A stretch of 64,000 bases of DNA from Flaccisagitta enflata (taxonomy: Eukaryota; Chaetognatha; Sagittoidea; Aphragmophora): NCBI GenBank assembly GCA_965153355.1, contig OZ231127.1, forward strand, positions 63,302,001-63,366,000, written 5' to 3'. Numbering within the stretch: the first letter of the stretch is position 1; each line of letters starts with the position of its first letter. The position numbers and the translations under genes are program-made. This document shows positions 45,497-61,799 of the stretch, in pieces. The notes below the pieces were generated by a model. That model was given only the letters and a program-made list of their open reading frames with translations. It had not been told where the DNA came from and did not search any database.

Positions 45497-46297
45497 TTTG
45501 GTTGCGGACACGCAATTCTATAAGAGGCTTTGTCCGTCCATTGTTCGGTCCGTCGATCGGCCCGTCCGTTGGTCCGTCGGTCTGTGGTGATCGAGTACCA
45601 TCTTGGCCATAAATATAAGCACAGCTTTAAAGTGTCATACCTCGCTGAATTCTAATAGCAGAGAGATGATTTTTTTTTCTTCAAAATTTGCATCTTCAAA
45701 AAATCTATCAAATAAGACCAAGCTGGTTCCTGTATCTTTGTTTGTTTAGATATGAGAGCCAAATGAATAAAACATTTGCCTTTTGCAAGTGTGGTTGGGC
45801 AAATCTTTCTTAGTTTATGGAGAATGGTGCACTTGCACACTACCCGAAATATACTGTAAGATCGACAAGTTAAGCCCGTCTAGGTTTAGCCCACATCAAT
45901 TTTGATCTCAATCCAATTGAGAACTCAAAGATTTAAACGAAAAACCTGCAGAAACAAGGGAAACCAACATACAAAGCAGGGCTGAAATAAATCGCATAAA
46001 TGGTTTGACACAACATTACTCCAGAGTACCTCCAGTCTCTCTACGAGTCAATGCCAAAGTGAATGCAGGCGGTGGTGGATGCCCAACATGGTTACACTAT
46101 ATATAAGATGCAGTCTGATATGTTTGCTGCTCACTTCTAGCCAATAAATCAACTTATACACCTATTGTGCTTATATTTATGGCCAAGATGGTATAGAAGT
46201 GGAAAAATAAGCGTTTTAGATATTTTTGTGTATGTTTGGGTGTAGATGGCGGTTGGACGCCCCTGCCCACCCGTCCGCAACGATATTGTGACCCCAC
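45497..46297 (+). mobile_element. Helentron-like (GTCY)n element split by a nested MITE
   Basis: Left part 45497-45597: hairpin ggttgcggacacgcaa, tataagaggctttg, GTCC/GTCG core. Right part 46192-46297 ends in cctgcccacccgtccgcaac and cgatattgtgacccc, as in the uninterrupted copy at 34904. Removing the insert gives an element of normal length (about 205 bases). Confidence 0.7.
45598..46191. mobile_element. 594-bp MITE nested in a (GTCY)n element, TA target site
   Basis: Inverted ends of 26-28 bases starting ccatcttggccataaata, flanked by TA on both sides (45596-45597 and 46192-46193). The position inside a known repeat makes both ends precise. No transposase frame. TA target and TIR are typical of Tc1/mariner-derived MITEs. 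Confidence 0.85.
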
Positions 46298-50957
<4,660 letters not shown>

Positions 50958-51114
50958 TTTGATAGCTTGCTTTGATAGCTTGCTTGTTTATCTGTTTGGT
51001 TGAATTCCTATCATGTTTTCATGACGTATGGCGGAAGGATTGATTGGAATTTGTTTGCCTTCTCGTTTTATGATATCAGTACTTATTTGCTTTGATTGCT
51101 TGATTGAGAGTGAA

Positions 51115-51210
51115 ATGATGAAATCCTTGTTTTATTTTTGTTTAGTAATAGTGATGTTAGCGTTTATGGTTCAAACACTTTCAGAAGCCTCTCCAACCAA
51201 AATTTGGTGA
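51115..51210 (+). CDS. Candidate signal-peptide exon or 31-residue small ORF
   Basis: Not recognised. MMKS followed by a hydrophobic core (LFYFCLVIVMLAFMV) and QTLSEA|SP, a typical secretory signal with a plausible cleavage after Ala. The frame ends TGG TGA, but TTTG|GTGAGT at 51206 is also a strong donor, so it may be the first coding exon of a small secreted peptide. Splicing to an acceptor at 51490 (gggtttgacag) would keep the frame open for 31 more residues including a His-rich end. That model is conjecture. Confidence 0.35.
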   Translation: MMKSLFYFCLVIVMLAFMVQTLSEASPTKIW

Positions 51211-51259
51211 GTGAAGTGAAGGAGATTCTGAGCCTTTTTTAATCGAAGAGGACTAGAAC

Positions 51260-51457
51260 ATGGCCGAGAGCCCGGCTGTCTTAGTTGCCTACGGATTGTC
51301 CGGATTAAAGTTAAGGTCCGCAAGACGCCAAAAGATGCATAAACGGATGAAACAGACGACAGAAAAAGTGCCTTGTTTAGCGTACTACCCACGCAAAAAG
51401 AAATGGCAATGGTTGCGTGACGACTTTTCCGATCTTCCCTTTCCGATGCGTGAGTAG
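51260..51457 (+). CDS. Candidate small basic protein or exon, 65 codons
   Basis: Not recognised. ATGG start with a following Ala, balanced codon use, Lys/Arg-rich (18 of 65) with dibasic and tribasic sites (ARR, HKR, PRKKK), ending W-L-R-D-D-F-S-D-L-P-F-P. A GTGAGT donor at 51451 overlaps its last codons, so it could be a first or internal exon. It lies just downstream of the signal-like ORF but its phase does not match the strongest donor of that ORF. Confidence 0.35.
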   Translation: MAESPAVLVAYGLSGLKLRSARRQKMHKRMKQTTEKVPCLAYYPRKKKWQWLRDDFSDLPFPMRE

Positions 51458-51544
51458 TGCCTAACTTATCACTCATGCGGGTTTGACAGGGAAGATTTGC
51501 CTCATCGTCATGGTGTCTTCATTCGTAAGCTCCAAAATTGGGAG

Positions 51545-51830
51545 AATTCACACGCACATGCACACATGTCAGCAAAAACATAAAGCTGACAAGCATAAAC
51601 AAGAAGCAAACACAAGAACGCACTCACAGTGCAGTTCAAAACATGAAGTTGACAAGCAAACACACTGTGCAATTTGAAATATGAAGTTGACAAGCAAACG
51701 CAGTGCACAAGCAGTGCAATTCAAAACATGAAGTAGACAAGCAAATGCAGGAACGCACATATAGTACAATTTGAAACATTATGTTGACAAGCAAACACAA
51801 GAACGCTCACACAGTGCAATTCGCTCCCAG
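51545..51830. repeat. About 55-bp minisatellite (acatgaagttgacaagcaaac)
   Basis: Five to six degenerate units with gttgacaagcaaac, aagaacgcactcac and agtgcaattcaaaac. Confidence 0.8.
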
Positions 51831-52136
51831 ATTTCCATTGAACATGAACGCGCTCAACCCTAGTGTGGAAGCTTTCTCACAGTTTTGTGTGTGTCTCTAA
51901 CTCTTTGAGCAAGCAAAAAAGACTCGAAAAATATTTCGCGCCTTCATCTTGGCCGATAAAAGCGATGATTTATAAACACGTCAGTAGATACTGGCAACAG
52001 ACTTCTGATGATGAAAGTCCATATAAGACCGCTAGATTGTCAAGTAAGGGCAATTCGCAAGTTATGGTGCCAGAGTTTATGTCGGGGATACAGACTGAGG
52101 GTCCGGGTTTATCGACCTTCACTTGAGAGAGAAACG

Positions 52137-52192
52137 AGTGTCTCTCTCTCTCTTTCTTTTCTCTTCCTTTCTTTTCTCTTTCTTTCTTTCTC

Positions 52193-52232
<40 letters not shown>

Positions 52233-52256
52233 GCTTGCTTGCTTGCTTGCTTGCTT

Positions 52257-52343
<87 letters not shown>

Positions 52344-52345
52344 TA
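52137..52345. repeat. Compound CT, (TTTC)n, (GCTT)n, (CT)n tract
   Basis: A patchwork of pyrimidine repeats: tttcttttctc, TTTC units to 52230, seven GCTT units to 52258, then CT dinucleotides. Confidence 0.93.
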
Positions 52346-52433
52346 CTCTCCCATCCTCTTGTCCATCAACGGAGCCGCCACTCTCTTGAAATGACCAACA
52401 AACGGCGCGGAACGCCACACCTGGGGCCTCTAG

Positions 52434-52437
<4 letters not shown>

Positions 52438-52489
<52 letters not shown>
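52438..52489. repeat. (GA)n microsatellite
   Basis: About 52 bases of GA dinucleotides. Confidence 0.95.
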
Positions 52490-52493
<4 letters not shown>

Positions 52494-52892
52494 GTATCCT
52501 ATCTTATCTTTGTTATCTGTTCGGCGTCATAAAAGGATCTCGCGTAAGAAGAAAGCAAGTGAAGAGATCTACCAGAGAGAGCAAGAAGAAAGAGCAAGAA
52601 GATAGAGCATGAAGTAAATCTCCTCCTCCAACAGGCTGAAGTGAGTTCAACCACGACGACACCGCGTCCAAACCAGAGTGTCTGACCTTTCATACGCCAG
52701 GACACCCTCTCTGTCTGTTTCTACTGACTGACTCTGTCTCCTTTCACAGTCTTTGGTGATACTAGGCACATTTTGTTTCTCAGTTCCTATATTTCTCTTC
52801 TTTTTTTCTTTTTCTCTTTTTTTTCTCAGTCGTATTTTTTTCCTTCTCTTTTTTTTTTTGCTGTCAACATCTTATTACGTGTGTGTGTGTAA

Positions 52893-53213
<321 letters not shown>

Positions 53214-53300
53214 TGGACCCAGACTGCAATGTAAGCCGGAAGTGAAGTTGAAGGATGACTCGGTACGAGTAGAAGTAGATATGCATATATGGTAGGTAGG

Positions 53301-53304
<4 letters not shown>

Positions 53305-53334
<30 letters not shown>

Positions 53335-53418
53335 ACAGAAAGGAAAAGAGAAAATCTAGTCTTACATGTGAGATTCATGGTTCATTATCTATCCTAAATC
53401 TCCAGAGGTTAGAATAAC

Positions 53419-53475
<57 letters not shown>

Positions 53476-53480
53476 CGACA
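53305..53480. repeat. (GA)n tracts and (GACA)n
   Basis: GA runs at 53305-53331 and 53420-53461, followed by GACA units to about 53500. Confidence 0.9.
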
Positions 53481-53535
53481 GACAGAAAGACAGAGAGACG
53501 AAAAAAACAGAGACAAACAGTCAGAGAAAGGGGGC

Positions 53536-53650
53536 AACCACGTAGTTACGACAGTGCAGGTCAGAAATTCATATGTTTGTTCTAAATTCACATAGTTACG
53601 ACGTCGGAACTACGTGCATTTCCCCTCAACGTCTCTGTCGAAACTATGTG
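53536..53650. repeat. Dispersed palindromic repeat (acatagttccgacgtcggaactacg), copy 1
   Basis: Contains cacgtagttacgacagtg, acatagttacgacgtcggaa and the inverse cgaaactatgtgaa. A related copy lies at 54910-55022. Confidence 0.6.
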
Positions 53651-53681
53651 AACTCAATCACTTTCATACTTTGCTTAAATG

Positions 53682-53682
<1 letters not shown>

Positions 53683-53778
<96 letters not shown>

Positions 53779-53862
53779 CTCTTTCTCTCTATCTCTATCT
53801 CTGTCTGTCTGCTTGTCTGTCTGTCTGTCTGTTTACCCTGTCTATCTGTCTGTCTGTCTGTA
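53683..53862. repeat. (CT)n then (GTCT)n
   Basis: CT dinucleotides to 53780, atct units, then GTCT units to about 53862. Confidence 0.93.
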
Positions 53863-53923
53863 ACCATGTCCTTGCATGTCCATTCATTGTCGTGATCATC
53901 TCATTGTCCCTCTCCCCTCTCGT

Positions 53924-53992
53924 TTTTAGTCGCGGACTCGCGACTCTTGACATTGAAGTTGCCATGTCGGTCGGTCTGTCCGTCTGTAACAA
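53924..53992 (+). mobile_element. Helentron-like element fragment
   Basis: Starts tttttagtcgcggactcgcg (hairpin) then actcttgacattgaag and ggtcggtctgtccgtctg. Short and truncated. Confidence 0.5.
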
Positions 53993-54324
53993 AAACAAAA
54001 TACAAGCGTTTTATTGTAATTCTGCTCCTGAAGTATATATAGTATCATCTCGCTTTTTCTGTCGTAAATTTTTAGCTAAATTCAGCCCCATTTCCGAGGT
54101 CAAATCCTTTTCCTTTCTAGCTTGTATTTTGTGACAGGAATGTAGAAAATGTCTCAGCATTAATTTGCGCAAATACTTATACTATCCTCAAAGCAAAGGA
54201 GGCTTAATTTTCAATGACTGATAAAGTTTGAGCCTTCTAACTGGGTACCACTTCTTTGTTATTGTCGTTTCAAAGAATTTACGACAGTTTTTCTCTGATG
54301 AATGGACTAATACTACATTATAAG

Positions 54325-54713
54325 CAGGCCTTTTTTTAGAGCGGGCCCGTGGGCCCGAGGCCCATGTTTTGGTTGTTGGGCCTGCTGTTTTTGCTAAGGG
54401 CGGGCCCGGTTGGCCCGCTCTTATTTAGCTGTCTACTTTCAATTCAACTTTTTTTTCTAAATTACTTTCAGCCGATACTAGGTTCATGAAACGGAATGAT
54501 ACTAAAACAATAATCTGAATATTCTCTCTCTTGTTACATTCAAGGGATAAAGAAAAAAATAAGATGTTATCTGGCAACCCTATAAAAAAAACTAAAACAA
54601 AGGGAAAACAGAGCAGATTTTACCAGGCCCGCTGTTTTTCTGTCGGGCACGCTGAAATTTGGAGGAGTGGGCCTGGTCGGCCCGCTCAGAAAAAATGACT
54701 AAGAAAAGGCCTG
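54325..54713. mobile_element. 389-bp hAT-like non-autonomous element
   Basis: Ends caggcctttttttagagc and its inverted counterpart (ctaagaaaaggcctg at the right, with a short insertion), followed inward by gcgggcccg and cggcccgct. Flanking octamers attataag and attatata match at 6 of 8 positions, consistent with the 8-bp duplication of hAT elements, whose ends typically start CAG/CAN. Several ggcccgctgtttttc words inside. No coding capacity. Confidence 0.7.
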
Positions 54714-54718
54714 ATTAT

Positions 54719-54719
<1 letters not shown>

Positions 54720-54799
<80 letters not shown>

Positions 54800-54800
54800 T
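54720..54800. repeat. (GATA)n microsatellite
   Basis: About 19 GATA units with one GGATA, directly next to the hAT-like element. Confidence 0.95.
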
Positions 54801-54909
54801 CGAAATAAACAGAGAAACAGAACAAGACAATGAAATGCACTGCGAGTGGTTAAAAGTTTGCTTGGATGATCAAATTGAGTTTCTTGTAGTATTCACTCAA
54901 TCATTTTTC

Positions 54910-55022
54910 CTTCACATAGTTCCGACAGTCAAATCAGAAGCTGTTGTTCGATTTTTCACGAAGTTCTGACGTCGGAACTTCGTTCATTTCTTATGAACAT
55001 AGTTCCAAGTGTCGGAACTACA
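54910..55022. repeat. Dispersed palindromic repeat, copy 2
   Basis: Contains acatagttccgacagtc, cgaagttctgacgtcggaac and aacatagttccaagtgtcgg, the same motif set as at 53536. Confidence 0.6.
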
Positions 55023-55560
55023 TTAATACTTCAGAGAAAGAGAGAAATAGAAAAAAAATGATGACAAAGAATGATAAAACAAAAAAGGGGAGAGAAAAAT
55101 AGGCAGAGACAGCGAAAGGCTGACAGAGAAACAGACAGACTGAGAGACAGACAGATACAGAGGCAAACAGAAAGAGAGAGCATGAAAAATCGATTCGAAG
55201 AGAGTGATGAAATAAATAGAGGTACAGAAAAAATGGCAGAAATTCCATGCCAACATAACTCCATTTTTTAACTTGCACAAATCAGCAGAACTAGGGAAAA
55301 AAATATCACAATAGTTGCTGAAAGGAAGACAGGATTGAAGCTTCTGAAAACGTTGGCAACAACAACGAGCCCCTTTCTATTTCAACTCCCAGGCAATTTT
55401 GTTGCTTCTCTTTGCCTGTCAAAAGTGAGATTGGATCTTTCAAACAAATGAGACGAAGTGTCTTGTTTTTCCTTGTTTTTCAAAAGTTGGGTGAGGAGTT
55501 GAGTTGAGCCTCAACGCGGGTTTGCTTGCCAAAATGTCGCCTGTGTTTGGTTGCGCGCCG
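55023..55560. other. Unannotated purine-rich DNA
   Basis: A/G-rich with gacagac words at 55100-55180. No gene recognised. Confidence 0.4.
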
Positions 55561-55574
55561 AAGACAGTCATTTC

Positions 55575-56215
55575 GCTGATTGATAACAAACTACTTTTAT
55601 CATCATGCATTGAGTAGGGAGGGATATCAGTGTCTGGCTGCTCAATGCGCTCCGCAACTGTCAATTTGTCAATTTATAACAAATCACCTTAATCATCATG
55701 CATTGAGTAGAGAGGGATATCAGTGTCTGGCTGCTCAATGCGCTGCGCAACTGCTAATTTACTAATTAATAGCAAACTACTTTTATCATCATGTATTGAG
55801 TAGGGAGGGATGTCAGTTTCTGGCTGCTCAATGCGCTGTGCAACTGCCAATTTGCTGATAAATAGCGAACTACTTTTATCATCATGTATTGAGTAGGGAG
55901 GGATTTCAGTGTCTGGCTGCTCAATGCGCTGCGCAACTGCTAATTTACTAATTAATAGCAAACTACTTTTATCATCATGTATTGAGTAGGGAGGGATATC
56001 AGTGTCTGGCTGCTCAATGCGCTGCGCAACTGCTAATTTACTAATTAATAGCAAACTACTTTTATCATCATGTATTGAGTAGGGAGGGATTTCAGTGTCT
56101 GGCTGCTCAATGCGCTATGCAACTGTCAATTTGCTGATTAATAAGAAACAACCTTTATCATCATGCACGAAGGAATGTCAGTGCCTTGGTGCGAAAGTTA
56201 CTCCGCTGATTGATA
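55575..56215. repeat. 93-bp minisatellite
   Basis: Six to seven units of about 93 bases with atcatcatgtattgagtagg, gagggatatcagtgtctgg and ctgctcaatgcgctgcgc. The minus strand is open through four units (31 codons each) because 93 is divisible by three; no start context or flanking coding sequence supports a gene. Confidence 0.9.
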
Positions 56216-57670
56216 ACAACTTTTATCTTCATTTAATAGAGTACAAAGGGGTGCTAGTTCTTGGGTGTGCACTGTGCTTCAGATGAAGGTGTGAAGGGTC
56301 CAAAAGCTTTTGCACTCCGCTTACAGCTGGCAGCATAAAACGATTCTCTCATTTTAGACAAAGGTTGAATACTTGGGTCATCGAGGCCTTTAAAATTATC
56401 AAGACTGCTTCTTGAATCGCCATGATTGACCTATTCATGTCAAAATTTGGGACATCTCAAGGGTTCCAAAAAGTGAGAAAAAGAAATATGGATATGTTCT
56501 TGGGGATTACACAAAAATCATCTCGATTAAAAAAGGAATCTTATTCACCTATGGAATGAACCGCTTCGCAAAGTAGTAGAAGAAAAGCGTTGGTGTGCAC
56601 GTGTGGGCTGTAGGAAGGATGCAAAAAGTTTAGGTTAATGTCTGGGTGCGCCTCAGCCATTTCATTGATTCATACAAATACTCTATAAGCCACTTTTCGG
56701 TTGGTCCGTTTGTCTGTCAGTCCGTCAATTAATCCATCTGACCATCTGTCCGCCACAGAGTCGTTTTAAAGGCATGATTTTTCATATCTTACATTTTTGA
56801 ACATTAAAGCAGACTCTTGGAGGATCAGATGGCTAGTTCAAAGGTCATTTTGAAAATTTTAATCTGTCTGTCTGTCTGTCTGTCTGTCTGTTAGTCCTAA
56901 CACCGCTGACAAAATCAGGCGAACTGAGGTTGAATTTCATCTATTTGAGCATAACAAAGTGATTTGAATGACACTATGTGATTTGTTGACACTATCTGGG
57001 GTAAATTCCATTCAAGTCCCACTTAGTCCAATAATACTTGTTACTTAATGCACAATTTTGTCAGTTTCAGGGGCTGCCCCCCGCCCCTGCCCCCTGCCCC
57101 CTCTTCCGAAAAATCATTAAAAGAATAAGTCTTCAACCATCAAAGACAAATGACTGGGGTATAGACGACGAAAAACAGCAACACCTACAAATATGTGCCA
57201 TTTTTGTGTAGAAATATTGTGGGGAAAATCAGTCAAAATCCAATCTGCCATTTCTGACTGATAACCTTCTCACCCTCATACCGGCAAATAATTACTTTCT
57301 GTTTCTCTAAGAGTGTCAAAGAGTGATATTTTTGCTATTTCTATATCAAATCTTGTCGAGCTGGGGCCAATATTTTACTCTTCATGGTACATGTTCTCAG
57401 TTCGCCTAATTATGTCAGGGGTGTCACTTTCTCTGAAAATGCACGCGACGTTGGTCTAATGACCTTCTTAATCATCATTTCTCAGCGCAAATAGGATGTC
57501 GTAAGGAATTGACACATGCGCGTGCCACTTATCGTTGATAGCCCACCCTCACCAATCCAGAAAAATGAGCTCTTAGATCTGATAATCTGAAAAAGCCGAT
57601 GATTTCTAAAGCGCAAGAGATCAAACCACCACAATGCACTTCGCACTATCATCGCGCGGTATTCTACTCC
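56216..57670. other. Unannotated DNA with GTCY-rich patches
   Basis: No gene recognised. tataagccacttttcgg followed by ggtccgtttgtctg at 56690-56760 resembles a decayed (GTCY)n element. (GTCT)n lies at 56866-56893. A C-rich gccccctgccccc patch is at 57070-57100. Confidence 0.45.
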
Positions 57671-57672
57671 AT

Positions 57673-57722
57673 TTTTAGTCGCGTGCACGCGACTCTACAA
57701 CCCACAACCGCACGCGACTGTA
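57673..57722 (+). mobile_element. Helentron-like hairpin remnant
   Basis: agtcgcgtgcacgcgact, a perfect 18-base palindrome, followed by ctacaacccacaaccgca and a second cgcgact. This is the clearest example of the terminal hairpin in the family. Confidence 0.5.
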
Positions 57723-58950
57723 AGGTGTTGGCCTTGTTGACAAAATACTAACTCTGTTTTCGTCGTTACTTCCATTTTGATCAACTCCCTTTTCAAACGT
57801 CTTTGCTTCCCCACATCACATTTTCCCCTTTTAACAAGATTCTCTTTTCTTTTGTCGCTTCACTGAGCAGCGATGGAGAGGGAAGCGCTCGACATTAGAG
57901 AATATGATGAACAAAACGAAGCATCTTTGGTTGAAATGGATGCCTTGTTCTTGCCATGCTCGCATTTTGTTGATTTTTCTCTTTCTTCTTTCAGGGCCAA
58001 CGTGCTCCATTGAAATTAATGAATTATTTCCGAGGGGCTGACGGACGAAGTGATGACTGAAAGTGAAAGTATTTTGGGGTCGTCTGTGAAAGCATTTCAA
58101 AAGGATTCACAATACATCTTTAGCTCTATTTTTAACAAGGCCGGAAAGGCCATTGCCGCAGTCGCTTGCAGATGGGCAGCGGTGGGGCGGTGAAGCAAAA
58201 GAGCCGATCAAAAAAAAAACAGACTGACCGACTGATCGAGAGATTCAATGTATTTGCGTTGTATAGACGCGTGGCTAAGACTAAAAAGCTCATTACTCGT
58301 AATTTGGCAAGTGACGAGTAAAAGCGGTTGGCCTTGTAAAACTTAAACCGTCTCAACAATTCAAAACATGTTCGCAGAAGAGAATCGGGGCCAAGGGACG
58401 AGCTTTGAAATTCAAAAAGCAGCACATGAGCCATGAGAGGATTAGGAAACTGTTTCCTCGTTCTTGGGTTGGGGCATCTTTTTTCTTTAAACCATGTCCG
58501 TCTGTTTAGATACAAGTTCCTTGGTGCGTATGCGATAGTCATTAGACAAGGTTTAGTGATGATGGGGACACAACTTATGACCTAATCAGCAAAACGACCA
58601 TATATGACACTGGTGTCATTATGGGTCTACTCTATTGTATGATGATAAGGGTGATAATAGTGGTAGGTACACTTACGACAAATGGCAGTTGATAAAATAC
58701 TCAAAATATTGTTGCTTGTGTATGATAGACACCAGAGCTATGGATTGATGCGATATGATATTCCACTGATTTGGTTCAGTGAAGAGAATTTTTCTCAGGA
58801 TGACGGATGGTACACATATCTAATTAACCTTATGCGGCCATTATCTTGAACAAATCATTCATACAGCCCCTTTCAGCCCCTTTCACATGAATAAACCAAC
58901 ACATCCACGGAAAAGTCAAACCATCTTAAATAATCTGAATAGTCGCAAAA
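57723..58950. other. Unannotated DNA
   Basis: Ordinary complexity; the minus-strand frame 58132-58542 (136 codons) shows no motif. Nothing recognised. Confidence 0.4.
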
Positions 58951-59391
58951 GCGGTACCCGTGCCCTGCCTCAGTAGGTTGTGCTTGAAGTTGAAGGGGGA
59001 GCAGGGCAGCGGCCCCAAAGGGGTCGATGACCTATGCTTTCACACAGGGGAATCTTCTCCTTCTCCTCCTTCTTCTTCTCCTCCTCCTCCGTCCCCCATC
59101 CCCAACCTCCAGGCCCATATCTCAGCCTCGAGGCCCAAACCCAGTCTTGAGGCCCAAATCCCTCGAGGCTTGGATTTGGGCCTTGAAGATGGGATTTTGG
59201 GCATAAGATAGGATTTGGGCCTTGAGGTAGGGATTTGGCCCTCAAGGCTGGTATATGGGCCTGGAGATGGGGGGGGGGGAGGTACAAAGAGGGAGGAGAA
59301 GAAGAAGGAGGAGAAAGAGAAAATTCCCCTGTGTGAAAGCATAGGTCATCGACCCCTTCGGGGCCACTGCCAAAAAAGTGTCACATGGTCG
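58951..59391. mobile_element. Palindromic element A (gcggtacccg...ggccccaaagggg)
   Basis: Leader gcggtacccgtgccctgcc, then an inverted repeat: left arm 59005-59052 (ggcagcggccccaaaggg, gtcgatgacctatgc, tttcacacaggg), right arm 59323-59371, nearly perfect. The loop holds a ctcctcctt/ggaggagaag pair that also pairs, and aggcccaaatc-type repeats. Related to B and C. Confidence 0.75.
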
Positions 59392-59785
59392 GCGGTACCC
59401 GATGCCCCTAAGTTAGTGTATGTGGAGATGAGATGAAAAGTCTTAAGGACTTGACTTGAGGTCTGAGATGCCTCATTTGAGTCTAGAAAGAGGTGCTCTG
59501 GACCTGTAGGGACTTGGAAAAATAAGAGTCTGAGATGCTAACAGGTCAGATTTAGTATCTGAGAGGCCCTAATTGGGGTCAGAAAAGGTCCGATTTAGGA
59601 TCTGAGAGGCCCTTGTCTGAAAGGTCTGGTATGAGATCTAAGAGGCCCTAGTAGGGGCCTGAAATGCCTGGTTTAGGGTATGAAGGGCCTGATCTGAGGT
59701 CTGAGGACTGATTTAGGGTCTGAAAGGCCTGATTTGGTGTTTGAGAGGCCTGAGTTTAGGCTCCTTTGGGGCCGCCGGCCAAATA
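59392..59785. mobile_element. Palindromic-family element B, partial
   Basis: Starts with the same gcggtacccgatgcccc leader as C, carries a degenerate minisatellite (ggtctgagaggccctgattt), and ends ctcctttggggccgccggcc, which matches the right end of C. The left arm of the inverted repeat is missing. Confidence 0.55.
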
Positions 59786-59989
59786 GGCAGTGAAAACAAG
59801 GTCAGATACGTGGGGCTAGATGATACATCAGGTTTTACAATTCATGACCATCCGATCAACCGATCAACAGAGCCTCCTATAGAGAGACGTTGGCGCACCT
59901 GGGAAAAAAACCGTTTGCTTTCTATCTTATCACCCTGTCCATTATTCATAGAAAAAGTTACCACTTCTAAATTTGCACCGATAATTCAA

Positions 59990-60299
<310 letters not shown>

Positions 60300-60362
60300 C
60301 ACTCTTTCTATTTGCGCGGAAAGGATACATACTCAGTGTGTCGAGTCAAGAGAAAAAGAAGA

Positions 60363-60372
60363 GAGAGAGAGC

Positions 60373-60417
<45 letters not shown>
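60363..60417. repeat. (GA)n microsatellite
   Basis: About 50 bases of GA dinucleotides, 65 bases after the CT tract, so the two are complementary and could fold together. Confidence 0.93.
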
Positions 60418-60420
<3 letters not shown>

Positions 60421-60539
60421 TGGAAAGGGCTGAAGCAGTAAAACATTTTCAATGAACTTTCTATCAGCAGTTGTTTGAGGAAACGAAGGATGAGCTAGAA
60501 TGAGGAAAGAGAGACTCGATGTAGTTTCAGCTTGTTCTT

Positions 60540-60760
60540 TAGGCTTGGTGTGTACAGTGCAACTGTATGCTCAGGTGGATGTGTAAGCGGCAGGGTATAT
60601 ATGCAGTTGGAAGTGTAAGTGGATGGGTGTGTGCGAAGCTGGCTGTGTAAGTGGTTGGGGATGAATGCAGCTTTTGTACTATGCAGTTAGGTGTGTAAGC
60701 TGCAAGTTGTGTACGCAGCTGGGTGTGTAGGAACCTGGGTGTGTGTGTCTGTGGGTGCCT
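60540..60760. repeat. Degenerate repeat (gcagctgggtgtgtaag)
   Basis: About nine variants of a 20-25 base unit with gtgtgtaagcggc, gcagctgggtgtgta and gtgtaagtgg. Confidence 0.6.
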
Positions 60761-61236
60761 TGCAGCATTAAAACAACTTCGGAAGATCGATTTTGAAGAG
60801 GCAGGATATAGAAAGAAGCGGGAGGAAAGGGAGAACTGAAACAAATCGAGAAGTTGGGAATAAAAAATGTTATACCAGGGCGATTTTTAGCGGAAGAGAT
60901 AAGTGAGCACAAAAGATAGGAGAGAGGAGGATGTAAAATGCGATGCTTAGATTGGATGAGGAAAGAAAAGAAGAGACTAAGATGAAAGAGAAAAGGATGA
61001 AGATTGTGTAGAGATACGAGATGAGGAACAGAAAGGAATGAATCAGAATGACGACAGCGAGGGGTGAAGTTATGGTGGAAGATTGGGGTAGAACGCGAAA
61101 CTCGGTTGGGGACAAAAGAGGGAGGTCAGCAGGGAAAATGTGAAAAGAATGTTGGTTGGTTCAGAGTGCGTAATGCAAGTAACGCAAATTTGAAAGAGAA
61201 ATTGAAAACTAGTCATCCAAGGATCGCACATGGTAA
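60761..61236. other. Unannotated purine-rich DNA
   Basis: A/G-rich, no gene or clear repeat. Confidence 0.4.
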
Positions 61237-61775
61237 GCGGTACCCGATGCCCTGCTTGGAGTGATCAAGTGAAGTAGTGGAGTGAGAGCAGGGCAGCGGC
61301 CTTTAAGGGCCGATGTCCTGTAGGACACGGGTGAATTTCAAGACGTCTTGAGGTGGATTTGAAGTCGGGATGGCAGAATTTAGTCCAAAAGAGCAGATTT
61401 GAGGTTTAAGGGGGCAGGCTCGAGGCCAAAAGGACAAATTTGAGGCCTGAAGAGTTGATTTGAGGCCTGGAGGGTGGATTTGAGGTCTGGAGGGCTGATT
61501 TGAGGTCTTGAGGGCAGATATGAGGTCTGGAGAGCTGATTTGAGCTCTCAAGGGCTAAATTGAGGTCTGAAAGCGCTAATTTGAGGGCTCAGAGGGCCAA
61601 AATCAGGTCTGAGACTACAGATTTGAAGCTCAGATGGCCAAGGGGGGGGGACGGAAGGATGGACGGAAGGACAGAAGGACAAAAGGACGGAAGGACAGAA
61701 GGACGGAAGGACGGACGGACGTCTCAAAATTCCCCCCTGTGTCCTACAGGACATCGGCCCTTTGGGGCCGCAGCC
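61237..61775. mobile_element. Palindromic element C (gcggtacccg...ggcctttaagggcc)
   Basis: Leader gcggtacccgatgccctgc, then inverted arms 61292-61332 (ggcagcggcctttaaggg, ccgatgtcctgtaggac) and 61731-61775. The loop is a 24-base-type minisatellite (gatttgaggtctggagggc) and a (GGAC/GGAA) run at 61650-61720. Same architecture as A with different arm sequence beyond the shared ggcagcggcc. Confidence 0.75.
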
Positions 61776-61799
61776 CAAAAAGTAGTGATGACGCCAACG

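Noticed and set aside
51028-51114. Upstream extension of the signal-peptide ORF to 51028
   Set aside because: The extension places a poor, mixed sequence before an excellent signal peptide; the internal Met-Met at 51115 is the more natural start.
57831-58542. Minus-strand frames of 89 and 136 codons
   Set aside because: No domain signature and no supporting splice or start context.
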